Origin: Bacillota bacterium
GTDB taxonomy: Bacteria > Bacillota_C > Negativicutes > JAEYSJ01
Assembly: GCA_023434855.1 (NCBI GenBank)
Contig: JAEYSJ010000120.1
Location: 1-9,249, forward strand
Length of the DNA: 9,249 nt
Direction of reading: 5' to 3'
Part shown: in pieces, positions 1 through 7,402 of the stretch
Position numbering within the stretch: position 1 is the first letter of the stretch
How the letters are laid out: every line of letters starts with the position of its first letter
Position numbers and translations under genes: made by a program
The notes under the pieces: generated by a model
Told to the model about the DNA's origin: nothing
What the model saw: only the letters and a program-made list of their open reading frames with translations
Database searches by the model: none

Positions 1-1100
1 TTACTAACAAAAGGCTAATGCAGGAAATAACACCCGATTTTGTAAAACAGGTAGACTTTATTTACCTTGAAGACATGAGTATGTCACAAGTCCTGGATAA
101 AGTGGCTTCTTTGCCGGATAATAGTCTGATAGTAATGATGACTTTTAATCAGGACAAACTTAACAATACTTATACTTATGATGAAAGCATTGACCTAATT
201 GTACAAAGGGCAAAGGTACCGATTTATAGTGTGTGGGACGTTTATTTAGGCAAAGGCATGGTCGGCGGTATGCTGACCAGCGGGTATTCCCAAGGTAGTG
301 AGGCAGCAGGTATGATTAAGCGCATACTTGCCGGGGAACAACCTGCCAATATCCCGATCCAAAAAGAAAGTCCCAACCATTATATGTTTGACTATAACCA
401 GATGGCTAAGTTTCACATTCCTTTGTCCAAATTGCCGGCAGGCAGCGTTGTCATCAATGAGCCTATTTCATTTTATCCAGAAAATAAAATGCTTGTTTGG
501 GGAATCGGCGTGTTCATCAGCATATTGATGATGATTATTTTCTTGCTGTATTATAATATTACGCAACGTAAAAAGGTTGAAGACGAGCTTAAAATATATG
601 CGACTACCGACAATATGACCGGTGCCGTAAACCGGCGGACAGGCCGTCAGCTTCTGGAAAAGCAATTGATTTTCGCCCGGAAAGGCAATAATAAGCTGAC
701 TATTTGTTTTGTTGATATTGACGATCTAAAAAGAGTAAATGATACCTACGGACACCAGGAAGGCGACCAGTTAATTAAGTCTGTCGGCAAATTATTAAAG
801 GATTCACTTAGGGAAACGGATATTATCTGCCGGTTTGGCGGCGATGAGTTTCTGGTGATTTTTCCAGCCTGCGATATTAATCAGGCTAAAGCCATTTGGG
901 CGCGAATCAGCCAACATATTGATAACTACAATTCTTTAGGTCTCTATCCGTTCAGTATCAGAATGAGTAAGGGCTTTGCCGAATATGATCCCCGGCAGCC
1001 TCTATCGCCGGATGCTTTGATAAAGATGGCGGATAATGAGATGTACAGGGAGAAGCGAGAGTGTAAAGGCGAAAGCAAAAGCATTGACAATTCTATATAG
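1..1100 (+). CDS. Membrane diguanylate cyclase with periplasmic solute-binding-like sensor (5' partial)
   Basis: Predicted to make cyclic di-GMP from two GTP at the inner face of the membrane in response to an extracytoplasmic ligand. The frame is open to the left edge (first full codon at 3), so the true start and any signal peptide lie outside. The ATG at 18 falls inside a folded domain and is unlikely to be the start. Counting from that ATG, residues 1-150 resemble the C-terminal lobe of ABC-type substrate-binding proteins (ABC_sub_bind style, known as a sensor module). Residues about 157-179 form a transmembrane helix, a short charged linker follows, and residues 190-352 are a GGDEF domain. 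The GGDEF motif is intact (274-278), with an RETD inhibitory I-site (265-268) exactly five residues before it and the family's DNMTG..NRR opening at 198-207. Catalysis and product inhibition therefore both look possible. No EAL domain is present. The ligand is unknown. Confidence 0.9.
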   Translation, partial: TNKRLMQEITPDFVKQVDFIYLEDMSMSQVLDKVASLPDNSLIVMMTFNQDKLNNTYTYDESIDLIVQRAKVPIYSVWDVYLGKGMVGGMLTSGYSQGSEAAGMIKRILAGEQPANIPIQKESPNHYMFDYNQMAKFHIPLSKLPAGSVVINEPISFYPENKMLVWGIGVFISILMMIIFLLYYNITQRKKVEDELKIYATTDNMTGAVNRRTGRQLLEKQLIFARKGNNKLTICFVDIDDLKRVNDTYGHQEGDQLIKSVGKLLKDSLRETDIICRFGGDEFLVIFPACDINQAKAIWARISQHIDNYNSLGLYPFSIRMSKGFAEYDPRQPLSPDALIKMADNEMYREKRECKGESKSIDNSI

Positions 1101-1112
1101 TATACATATATT
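1084..1112 (+). promoter_or_regulatory. Sigma-A-type promoter for prfC
   Basis: A perfect TTGACA (1084-1089) is followed, after 17 bp, by TATATT (1107-1112), which matches the -10 consensus in five of six positions. The -35 box lies in the last codons of the diguanylate cyclase gene, and the -10 box lies in the AT-rich gap. Transcription would begin near 1119, about 38 bases before the release-factor start. prfC can therefore be transcribed independently of the upstream gene. Called by eye from consensus. Confidence 0.6.
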
Positions 1113-1156
1113 ATATATAGTATTTAAGGCATTTTAGGAGGTTTACCAGGATATAT

Positions 1157-2464
1157 ATGGAAGAACTAACGGCAGAAACTAATAAACGGCGTACCTATGC
1201 GATTATTTCCCATCCTGACGCCGGGAAGACTACTTTGACGGAAAAACTGCTGCTATACGGTGGCGCTATCCGCCTGGCCGGCTCGGTAAAGGCACGCAAG
1301 GCGCAGAAACACGCCGTGTCCGACTGGATGGAAATTGAGAAGCAGCGCGGGATCTCGGTGACATCCAGTGTTTTGCAATTTGACTATGACGGATTTCGCG
1401 TTAATATACTGGATACACCCGGCCACCAGGACTTTAGTGAGGATACCTACCGTACCTTGATGGCGGCGGACAGTGCCGTCATGCTGATTGATGTGGCCAA
1501 AGGGGTTGAAGAACAGACAAAAAAATTGTTTCATGTCTGTAAACAACGGGGTATACCTGTCTTCACCTTTGTCAACAAGCTTGACAGATATGGTAAAAAC
1601 CCTTTTGATCTAATGGAAGAAATAGAACAAGTTCTGGGGATACGTGCTTATCCGATGAATTGGCCAATTGGCTTAGACGGCAATTATCAGGGCGTATATA
1701 ACCGTAAAATGGCCCAAATCGAATTGTTCGATACCAGCGGCGTTCATGGCAGTTCGGTAGTGCCTTCGACAGTCGGCAGTGTGAGTGATCCCGGGTTTAG
1801 AGAAGTGCTGGGTAAAGAAGAGCACCAATCACTTTGTGAGGATATTGAACTTTTAGATATGGCCGGGGACGAATTTGATTTGGCCAAAGTGGCGGCGGGA
1901 GAACTTACACCAATGTTTTTTGGCAGCGCCATGACTAATTTTGGCGTACGGCCCTTTTTAGAAGAGTTTTTGCGATTAGCGCCGCCGCCGGTAGCCAGAC
2001 AATCCACCGAAGGAAAAATAGACCCTGACAGTGAAGTATTTTCCGCTTTTGTGTTTAAGATACAGGCTAAAGATACCATGAAACGCAAACAGTTTGTTAA
2101 AGGCATGACCCAGCTGACCCAGGAAGGGGCGGTGCAGGTGTTCCGCCAGCCGGACAGCGCAGTGGAAGCCTTTATTATTGGGGTGGTAGGCAGTTTGCAA
2201 TTTGAAGTACTGGAATATCGCCTGAAAAACGAATATGGGGTGGATATTTTTATGGACCGGCTGCCTTTCGGCGTTGCCCGTTGGCTGGCAGGCAGCGAGG
2301 CGGATCTCAAAGCAATTAAAAGCATGGATAGCGGTATGCTGGTTAATGATATCAAAGACCGGCCGGTAGCGCTTATCAGCAACGAATGGTCGCTTAGATG
2401 GGTAAGCGAACGCAACCCTGATATTGAATTCTTAGAAGTGCCGGCAGACTCCCGCAGTATATGA
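1157..2464 (+). CDS. prfC: Peptide chain release factor 3, lacking domain II by in-frame deletion
   Basis: RF3 is a translational GTPase that removes RF1/RF2 from the ribosome after peptide release. The G domain is complete: P-loop SHPDAGKTT (18-26), switch I RGISVTSS (64-71), DTPGHQDF (86-93), NKLD (140-143) and GSA (256-258). The C-terminal domain is also recognisable (about 305-428, with KRKQFVKG and EGAVQVFR). However, the protein is 435 residues, whereas RF3 is usually about 529. The phrase FSAFVFKIQA (295-304), which opens domain II, runs directly into KDTMKRKQF (305-313), which follows domain II in homologues. About 95 residues, almost the whole beta-barrel, are missing with the frame kept. 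The junction lies at about 2066-2071. The ATG at 1157 follows AGGAGG at 1136-1141 with a long 15-base spacer; a weaker CAGGA at 1147-1151 is closer. GTP binding may survive, but normal RF3 function is doubtful. It could be an early pseudogene, a repurposed GTPase or an assembly error. Confidence 0.9.
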   Translation: MEELTAETNKRRTYAIISHPDAGKTTLTEKLLLYGGAIRLAGSVKARKAQKHAVSDWMEIEKQRGISVTSSVLQFDYDGFRVNILDTPGHQDFSEDTYRTLMAADSAVMLIDVAKGVEEQTKKLFHVCKQRGIPVFTFVNKLDRYGKNPFDLMEEIEQVLGIRAYPMNWPIGLDGNYQGVYNRKMAQIELFDTSGVHGSSVVPSTVGSVSDPGFREVLGKEEHQSLCEDIELLDMAGDEFDLAKVAAGELTPMFFGSAMTNFGVRPFLEEFLRLAPPPVARQSTEGKIDPDSEVFSAFVFKIQAKDTMKRKQFVKGMTQLTQEGAVQVFRQPDSAVEAFIIGVVGSLQFEVLEYRLKNEYGVDIFMDRLPFGVARWLAGSEADLKAIKSMDSGMLVNDIKDRPVALISNEWSLRWVSERNPDIEFLEVPADSRSI

Positions 2465-2563
2465 CAGGAAAGCCGCAAGAAGGACAGAATGGGACCGTAC
2501 CATAGCAAAATAGGGGTAGTTCTAGCATCCGTGTCATGGGCTGAAAAGTAATTTGCAGAATAT

Positions 2564-2603
2564 TTAAAAGGCATACCATATAATATTAGGGTATGCCTTT
2601 TAA
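2564..2603 (+). terminator. Hairpin terminator after prfC
   Basis: A perfect 14-bp inverted repeat (2564-2577 with 2590-2603) encloses a 12-base loop. The descending arm ends in CCTTTTAA, and the ascending arm begins TTAAAAGG, so the element could also stop transcription from the other strand. It lies about 100 bases past the prfC stop codon. The T-tract is only four bases, so its efficiency is uncertain. Confidence 0.65.
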
Positions 2604-2930
2604 TATTAAACCTGCGACTATTTCTATTAGAGTCCGTTCGGCCATGTCTAAAATTGAAATGTCCATACGGATTATGGGTATAAATCAATGCCAATATTTG
2701 CTGTATCATCAGGGATTGATATAGACTAGGCAGTTTGGTAAATGTAGAGCTGACCTTTGCAAAGTAAATTATGTTCGATGAGCAGCATGCTATTTCTTCA
2801 TATATCGATTTTTGCCTTATTTACAAGGAAATGAAAAGTTTTTGTCGTATATCAAGTAGGCAGAGTGGAAATCGATTGATCTTTTTACCGCCATAACTTT
2901 ATTACTAATTAGGCGAAGGGTGATAATTGC
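2604..2930. other. Non-coding leader upstream of the hybrid kinase; no gene seen
   Basis: This stretch has no credible reading frame on either strand. It presumably carries the promoter of the kinase gene, but no convincing box pair stands out. TTGAAA (2654-2659) and TATAAA (2679-2684) are 19 bp apart and only a weak candidate. It contains short palindromes (CTTTGCAAAG near 2755-2764, AGCATGCT at 2784-2791) and two imperfect copies of TAGGCAGNNTGG (2727-2738 and 2857-2868). I could not recognise a known riboswitch class. Confidence 0.5.
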
Positions 2931-5900
2931 TTGAAAAGTGTCATGACCAAAATAAAGTATATGGCGGTAATCATAAGCCTCTTGTTAGGGCCGTTGTTAA
3001 TTATTCCGCATTTGGGAGTTGAAACGCAAGCACCTCAGGCGGTACACGGCGTACTGGATTTTTCAGAATGGGATTTTTCTACGGCTGCTACGGTACCGCT
3101 TAACGGTGAATGGGAATTCTATTGGAATCAGTTGCTGACCCCGGCCGATTTTGCCGGCGGCGACAGCGGTTATAAGCCGGAGCTTACCGGTTATGTCAAT
3201 GTTCCTCATCAGTGGCGGGGTAGTGTCAACGGGGTGGAATTGCAAAAATATGGCTGTGCTACCTACCGGCTACTCATCAAAGTCCGGCCATCTGACAGCA
3301 CATTCGGCCTTAAGACAGGCATTATCCGCATGCAAAACAGTCTCTTTGTCAACGGTGTGCTACTGGGAGGCAGCGGCAAGCCGGCGGCTGCGCCGGCAGA
3401 TGCCGTTCTGACGGAAAATGTACCTTACACTGCGTTTTTTGCTTTGCGTGGGGACAGCGTTGAAATTATTCTGCAAGTGAACGATTATGTCTATAATGGC
3501 GGCATTATATTGCCTGTTTATTTTGGCGGGCAAGCGGCGGTGCAGGCGCTCGACCGGAAGCTCTTAATTTTTGAAACTTTTGCGGCTGCTTGTCTATTTT
3601 GCGGGGGACTTTATAATATAGGGATATTCTTAGTTGGCCGGCGGGACCGCAGTCTATTATATTTCGGGTTGTTTTGCTTATTTCTTTTCATCGCGTACAT
3701 CACTCTCGGGCAAAAACTCGTGAGTCAGTTTATGCCGGACTTGTTGTATGCAACGGTTTATAAAATCAGAACACTGTTCCTTTATTTAAGCGTTGTTCTG
3801 ATGGCGCTTTTTCTGCAACAGATGGCGGAGGGATTGTTACCGGGACGGTTGATTCGCGGTATTGTTTTCTTATTTGGCGGTTATGCGCTGACAGGGCTCG
3901 TCTTTGCGCCTGCGATGCATATCCTATGGCAGTCTGTTTTTGTGTTGCTGACCATAGCTGTCTATATTGTGTTTATCCTGTTGTTAAGTCGTCTTTTCTA
4001 TCAGGGATGGTATGGAAGTCTCGGTCGTACCGGACTGAAACTGTTGATTTTGGCTCTCTTGTGTATCGTAATGGAGCTTCTGGTTACTGTCCTTTATTTT
4101 CGGCTTTTGCCTTTTTTGATTTTAAGCAATCGAATGCTGGGGGACATCTGTGTAGTACTTTTTGTACTCCTAATGTCCTATATGCTGTCGGTCAGATTTG
4201 CTAACGCGTATACCACGATAGAAAACCTGTCGATACGGCTCAAAGAGCAAAATGCGTTAAAAGATACATTTCTGGCGAATACTTCCCATGAATTCCGGAC
4301 ACCATTGCACGGCATCATCCACATGGCGCAAGCCGTTCTGGAAGACTCCGCTTGCAAGATTACTTCGCAGCAACAAGAAAATTTATCCCTGGTGGTGTCC
4401 ATTGCACAACGACTCTCTATCCTGGTCACTGATATACTGGATTTTGAAAAGATAAAAAACAATGAAATAAGCTTATACCTAAAACCGATTGAACCTCGCG
4501 CGGCTGTTGATTCAGTATTAGAAGTGTTTCGACATATTACCAAAGGCGGTCAGGTAAATCTGGTCAATCGTGTTCCGTACGGGCTGTTGCCGGCGAAGGC
4601 GGACGAAAACCGGTTGCGGCAAATTCTTTATAATTTGATTGGCAATGCGTTGAAATTTACCGCCAGCGGAGAAATTTCTGTAAATGCCTCAATACATGAA
4701 GAAATGCTTTATATTTCAGTGACTGATACCGGCATTGGTATTCCTCCGGAAAAATATGAAGACATATTTTCCTCTTTTGAACAAGTAAGTGCCAGCCGCG
4801 CGGGCGAATATGGCGGTACCGGGCTAGGACTTGCCATTACTCGGCAATTAGTGGAACGGATGAATGGTAGGATATGGGTTGCATGGTCAGAACTGGGCAA
4901 GGGTTCTGAAATCACCTTTTCCTTACCGCTCTGCATTTCAGATAGCACTGGCAATATTGATAATGCCTCACGTACAGACAATAAAATGGCTACAACTCTT
5001 AAACCGGACAGCAAGCCTATAGTCCGCAAGGAGGGAGAGTTTACTATCCTGGCTGTTGACGATGACCCGACCAATCTGCAAATTATGGCCAATATCTTTG
5101 CAAAGAATAACTACGATATTTTGACTGCCGCCAGCGGAGTAGAGGCGTTAAAGATTGTCAGCGATCATAAAAACATTGACATTGTGCTGCTCGATGTCAT
5201 GATGCGCAGCATGACAGGCTTTGAGGTATGCAGACGGTTGCGGGAAAGGTATTCCTTGTTTGAATTGCCGGTGCTGTTGATTACCGCACGCAGCTTACCT
5301 GATGACGTGGCAGCAGGTTTTGCTGCTGGGGCTAATGACTATGTTATCAAGCCTTTTAATGCTGATGAATTACGGGCGCGAGTAACAACACTGCTTTCAT
5401 TGAAAAAGGCGGCAAAAGACGTGATTCGGACGGAATTCGCTTTTCTTCAGTCGCAGATCAAACCACATTTTTTTTACAATGTGCTGAATACTATTGTTTC
5501 ATTATGTTATACTGATAGCCGAAAAGCTGGAAAATTGCTGGCCGAATTTAGCAATTATCTGCGCAGGAGCTTCGATATTCAGGAAAATCTGCTCTTTACC
5601 AGTGTGGAAAATGAACTGGAACTCGTGAAATCATATGTGGTTATAGAACAAGCTCGCTTTGGAGATCGCCTGACGGTCAAATATAATATTGATCAAAACT
5701 TGTTACCCTGTCAAATCCCGCCGCTCGTCATCCAGCCGTTGGTTGAAAATGCGGTAAGACATGGCCTGATGAATAGAGAAGAAGGCGGACATATTGTTGT
5801 AACCGCCCGCCGGGAAGAGAGCGATATGGTCATTGAGGTGGCCGATGACGGCATTGGCATCCCTGCCGACAAATTGGCAGGACTATTGTCAACCAAACAG

Positions 5901-6056
5901 GAGTCCGGTGGCGTGGGTTTACGCAACATTAACCGGCGCTTGCTTAACTATTACGGGGAGGCGTTAAACATAACAAGCCAGGAAGGCCAGGGAACTTTGG
6001 CGATTTTAAGAATTCCCACTACTTGTCCAGAAAATGTCCAGAAGCGTCTGATATAA
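2931..6056 (+). CDS. 7TMR-DISM hybrid sensor kinase: HisKA-HATPase, receiver, LytS-type kinase
   Basis: This is a 1041-residue membrane sensor with two kinase modules. In order: N-terminal hydrophobic segment (9-27); extracytoplasmic 7TMR-DISM-type sensor domain (about 40-200, with LNGEWEFYW at 57-65); seven predicted membrane helices (about 210-422); HisKA with H453 in SHEFRTP; HATPase with NLIGNALKF (568-576), DTGIGIP (599-605) and GGTGLGLA (628-635); a receiver (704-822) with acidic residues D710/D711, phospho-acceptor D755, T785 and K807; then a LytS-type His_kinase with H846 in KPHFFYN and a second ATPase with PLVENAVRHG (936-945), DDGIGIP and GGVGL. All catalytic residues look intact. 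A phosphorelay H453 -> D755, with H846 signalling onward to the next gene's regulator, is inferred. The TTG start is chosen because GAAGGG (2915-2920) sits 10 bases before it; the ATG at 2943 would be 22 bases away. The ligand is unknown; DISM sensors often bind carbohydrate-like molecules. Confidence 0.93.
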   Translation: MKSVMTKIKYMAVIISLLLGPLLIIPHLGVETQAPQAVHGVLDFSEWDFSTAATVPLNGEWEFYWNQLLTPADFAGGDSGYKPELTGYVNVPHQWRGSVNGVELQKYGCATYRLLIKVRPSDSTFGLKTGIIRMQNSLFVNGVLLGGSGKPAAAPADAVLTENVPYTAFFALRGDSVEIILQVNDYVYNGGIILPVYFGGQAAVQALDRKLLIFETFAAACLFCGGLYNIGIFLVGRRDRSLLYFGLFCLFLFIAYITLGQKLVSQFMPDLLYATVYKIRTLFLYLSVVLMALFLQQMAEGLLPGRLIRGIVFLFGGYALTGLVFAPAMHILWQSVFVLLTIAVYIVFILLLSRLFYQGWYGSLGRTGLKLLILALLCIVMELLVTVLYFRLLPFLILSNRMLGDICVVLFVLLMSYMLSVRFANAYTTIENLSIRLKEQNALKDTFLANTSHEFRTPLHGIIHMAQAVLEDSACKITSQQQENLSLVVSIAQRLSILVTDILDFEKIKNNEISLYLKPIEPRAAVDSVLEVFRHITKGGQVNLVNRVPYGLLPAKADENRLRQILYNLIGNALKFTASGEISVNASIHEEMLYISVTDTGIGIPPEKYEDIFSSFEQVSASRAGEYGGTGLGLAITRQLVERMNGRIWVAWSELGKGSEITFSLPLCISDSTGNIDNASRTDNKMATTLKPDSKPIVRKEGEFTILAVDDDPTNLQIMANIFAKNNYDILTAASGVEALKIVSDHKNIDIVLLDVMMRSMTGFEVCRRLRERYSLFELPVLLITARSLPDDVAAGFAAGANDYVIKPFNADELRARVTTLLSLKKAAKDVIRTEFAFLQSQIKPHFFYNVLNTIVSLCYTDSRKAGKLLAEFSNYLRRSFDIQENLLFTSVENELELVKSYVVIEQARFGDRLTVKYNIDQNLLPCQIPPLVIQPLVENAVRHGLMNREEGGHIVVTARREESDMVIEVADDGIGIPADKLAGLLSTKQESGGVGLRNINRRLLNYYGEALNITSQEGQGTLAILRIPTTCPENVQKRLI

Positions 6057-6057
6057 T
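6024..6057 (+). promoter_or_regulatory. Tandem-repeat operator and promoter of the SARP-type regulator gene
   Basis: Two copies of TGTCCAGAA (6024-6032 and 6035-6043) repeat with an 11-bp period. Exactly 8 bp after the second copy is a perfect TATAAT (6052-6057). The -35 position (6029-6034, AGAAAA) is far from consensus, as expected for an activator-dependent promoter. The same 20 bp recurs upstream of the next operon at 7317-7336. SARP-family activators are known to bind heptamer repeats at 11-bp spacing ending 8 bp from the -10 box, so the regulator starting at 6092 is the likely binder (autoregulation). The element overlaps the last codons of the kinase gene, and the kinase stop codon TAA lies inside the -10 box. 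Confidence 0.75.
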
Positions 6058-6091
6058 GAAATTAAACTAGATAGATGGGAAGTAGATTTGC

Positions 6092-7228
6092 ATGTTAAGA
6101 GCAGTCATTGTTGATGATGAGCAACCGGCAATCGATTTGCTAAAAATATTGCTTGAAGGCACGGGGAAGGTAAAGTCTGTCGGGGAATACTGCAAGCCTT
6201 CGGAAGCCGCTAAGAATATAGCAATATTGGAGCCTGATGTAGTTTTCCTGGATGTTGAAATGCCCGGAATGAATGGCATTGAGCTGGCAGGGAACATAAT
6301 GGACCGGTCAGCGGACATTGATATTATATTCGTGACAGCCTTTCGCAATTATGCGGTGGAAGCGTTTGAAGTAAATGCTATAGACTATTTGCTAAAACCC
6401 GCGTTGCAGGAGAATGTGGACAGGTCAATCTCAAGGTTGTTAAAGCGTAGACAACAAAGGCTAACCTCCTCGCGCATCAATACTGAGGTCCAAATAAATG
6501 GCTTTGGCAAATTTGAAATAAGGAATTCTTTAAGTGGTAATCTGATAAAGTGGCGCACAGCAAAGGTGGAGGAATTATTCGCTTACCTCTTGTATCATCG
6601 GGGAACGATAGTTCGGAAGGGAGAAATCATTGATAGCCTGTGGCCGGAGTGTGAGCTGAAAAACGCTGATAATAATTTACATACGTCTGTGTATAAACTA
6701 AAAAAAACACTTAAAGAAAATAGTATAAATATTTCAGTTAAGTTTTCCGGCGGGGGTTATATATTGGAGCTGGGTCCTGCCATTGATTATGATGTTGCTA
6801 GTTTTGAAACCTTTACCGCAAAAGGGACGGCTTTGATTAAGGATGATATCGGCGAATTTGAGAAAATGGCTGCTTTATACCAAGGCGATTACCTTGAGGG
6901 GAAAGATTATCTGTGGTGTATCTCTGAACGTACCAGACTGCAGAAATACTTTTCTGATTTGGTCAAGCAAGTGGCCCGCTACTATATTAATTCGGCAAAT
7001 TACAGTAATGCGGAGCAAATACTGCTGCGAAGTGTTGGGTATTTACCTTATGATGAGGACGCGTATGAGTTATTGCTGAAGATTTGCTCTTTGCAAGGTG
7101 ATAGACCTGCCATGATAAAATACTACGAAACCATACAAACAGTACTACAGGATGAGCTGGGAATTGAACCTCGGCCTTCGCTAAAAAGATTGTATGAAAG
7201 CTTGCTAAACGATTTCAGCCCGGAATAA
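6092..7228 (+). CDS. SARP-like response regulator (REC - winged helix - BTAD)
   Basis: This is a 378-residue cytoplasmic transcription activator, probably the output of the adjacent hybrid kinase. Residues 1-120 are a receiver with acidic D8/D9, phospho-acceptor D54 (FLDVEMPGMNG), T82 and K102. The AFEVNAIDYLLKP signature is typical of receivers paired with LytS-type kinases (the LytR/AgrA kind). Residues about 133-228 form an OmpR/SARP-type winged helix (LIKWRTAKVEELFAYLL; SLWP; NLHTSVYKLKKTL; GGGYIL). Residues about 234-372 are a bacterial transcriptional activation (BTAD) domain ending in ELGIEPRPSLKRLYE, the usual SARP C-terminal signature. The ATG at 6092 has a modest GGGAAG about 9 bases upstream. 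The gene lies 35 bases after the kinase stop and so can be read through from it, but it also has its own tandem-repeat promoter. All key receiver residues are present. Confidence 0.93.
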   Translation: MLRAVIVDDEQPAIDLLKILLEGTGKVKSVGEYCKPSEAAKNIAILEPDVVFLDVEMPGMNGIELAGNIMDRSADIDIIFVTAFRNYAVEAFEVNAIDYLLKPALQENVDRSISRLLKRRQQRLTSSRINTEVQINGFGKFEIRNSLSGNLIKWRTAKVEELFAYLLYHRGTIVRKGEIIDSLWPECELKNADNNLHTSVYKLKKTLKENSINISVKFSGGGYILELGPAIDYDVASFETFTAKGTALIKDDIGEFEKMAALYQGDYLEGKDYLWCISERTRLQKYFSDLVKQVARYYINSANYSNAEQILLRSVGYLPYDEDAYELLLKICSLQGDRPAMIKYYETIQTVLQDELGIEPRPSLKRLYESLLNDFSPE

Positions 7229-7238
7229 GACTATTTCT

Positions 7239-7278
7239 AATAGACTGACGACAAATATTTGTTGTCAGTCTATTTTTT
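7239..7278 (+). terminator. Strong rho-independent terminator after the regulator gene
   Basis: A 16-bp stem (7239-7254 with 7259-7274, one G-T pair) with a four-base loop is followed by six T residues (7273-7278). It begins 10 bases after the regulator stop codon. It separates the kinase/regulator unit from the peptide/second-kinase unit, so the second unit needs its own promoter. Confidence 0.88.
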
Positions 7279-7306
7279 ACACAATTTCGCAATTTCTATA
7301 GAATAA

Positions 7307-7350
7307 TGTCTAATCATGTCCAGAAAATGTCCAGAATCGGCTGTTATAAT
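7307..7350 (+). promoter_or_regulatory. Tandem-repeat operator and promoter of the peptide / second-kinase operon
   Basis: TGTCCAGAA occurs at 7317-7325 and 7328-7336 (11-bp period), followed after exactly 8 bp by TATAAT (7345-7350). The 20-bp repeat core is identical to that at 6024-6043, while the flanking bases differ. A partial third repeat (ATGTCTAA, TGTC at 7307-7310) lies 10 bp further upstream and may extend the site. No -35 consensus is present. Transcription would begin near 7357, leaving a leader of about 46 bases before the small peptide gene. It is probably controlled by the SARP-like regulator encoded just upstream. Confidence 0.75.
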
Positions 7351-7402
7351 AGGGATGGCTGTAGATTTAGTTTCGAATTTAAAACGGAGGGATGACTATT
7401 TC

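Noticed and set aside
1098..1120. AT-rich alternating TATA tract with a GTATAC palindrome
   Set aside because: It is better explained as the -10 region of the prfC promoter; there is no stable stem with a T-tract to call a terminator for the cyclase gene.
2489..2551. A 20-codon frame between prfC and its terminator, preceded by a purine-rich AAGGA
   Set aside because: It is too short to judge, with no recognisable motif or coupling to a neighbour; it is equally likely to be chance in a 3' untranslated region.
2644..2684. Possible third SARP operator (ATGTCTAA ... ATGTCC ... TATAAA)
   Set aside because: The spacing between half-sites is 15 bp rather than 11, the distance to the -10-like box is not 8 bp, and it lies almost 250 bases before the kinase start. 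Noted only as a weak resemblance.
1744..2709. A 321-codon open frame on the minus strand
   Set aside because: It mostly lies antisense to prfC, whose motifs are unmistakable. Its translation is rich in serine and low-complexity with no recognisable domain, so it is a shadow of codon bias on the other strand.
7316..7402. Upstream in-frame ATG that would add 29 residues to the small peptide
   Set aside because: The ATG lies inside the tandem-repeat operator and upstream of the TATAAT box, so it would not be in the transcript. The start at 7403 has a good ribosome-binding site.
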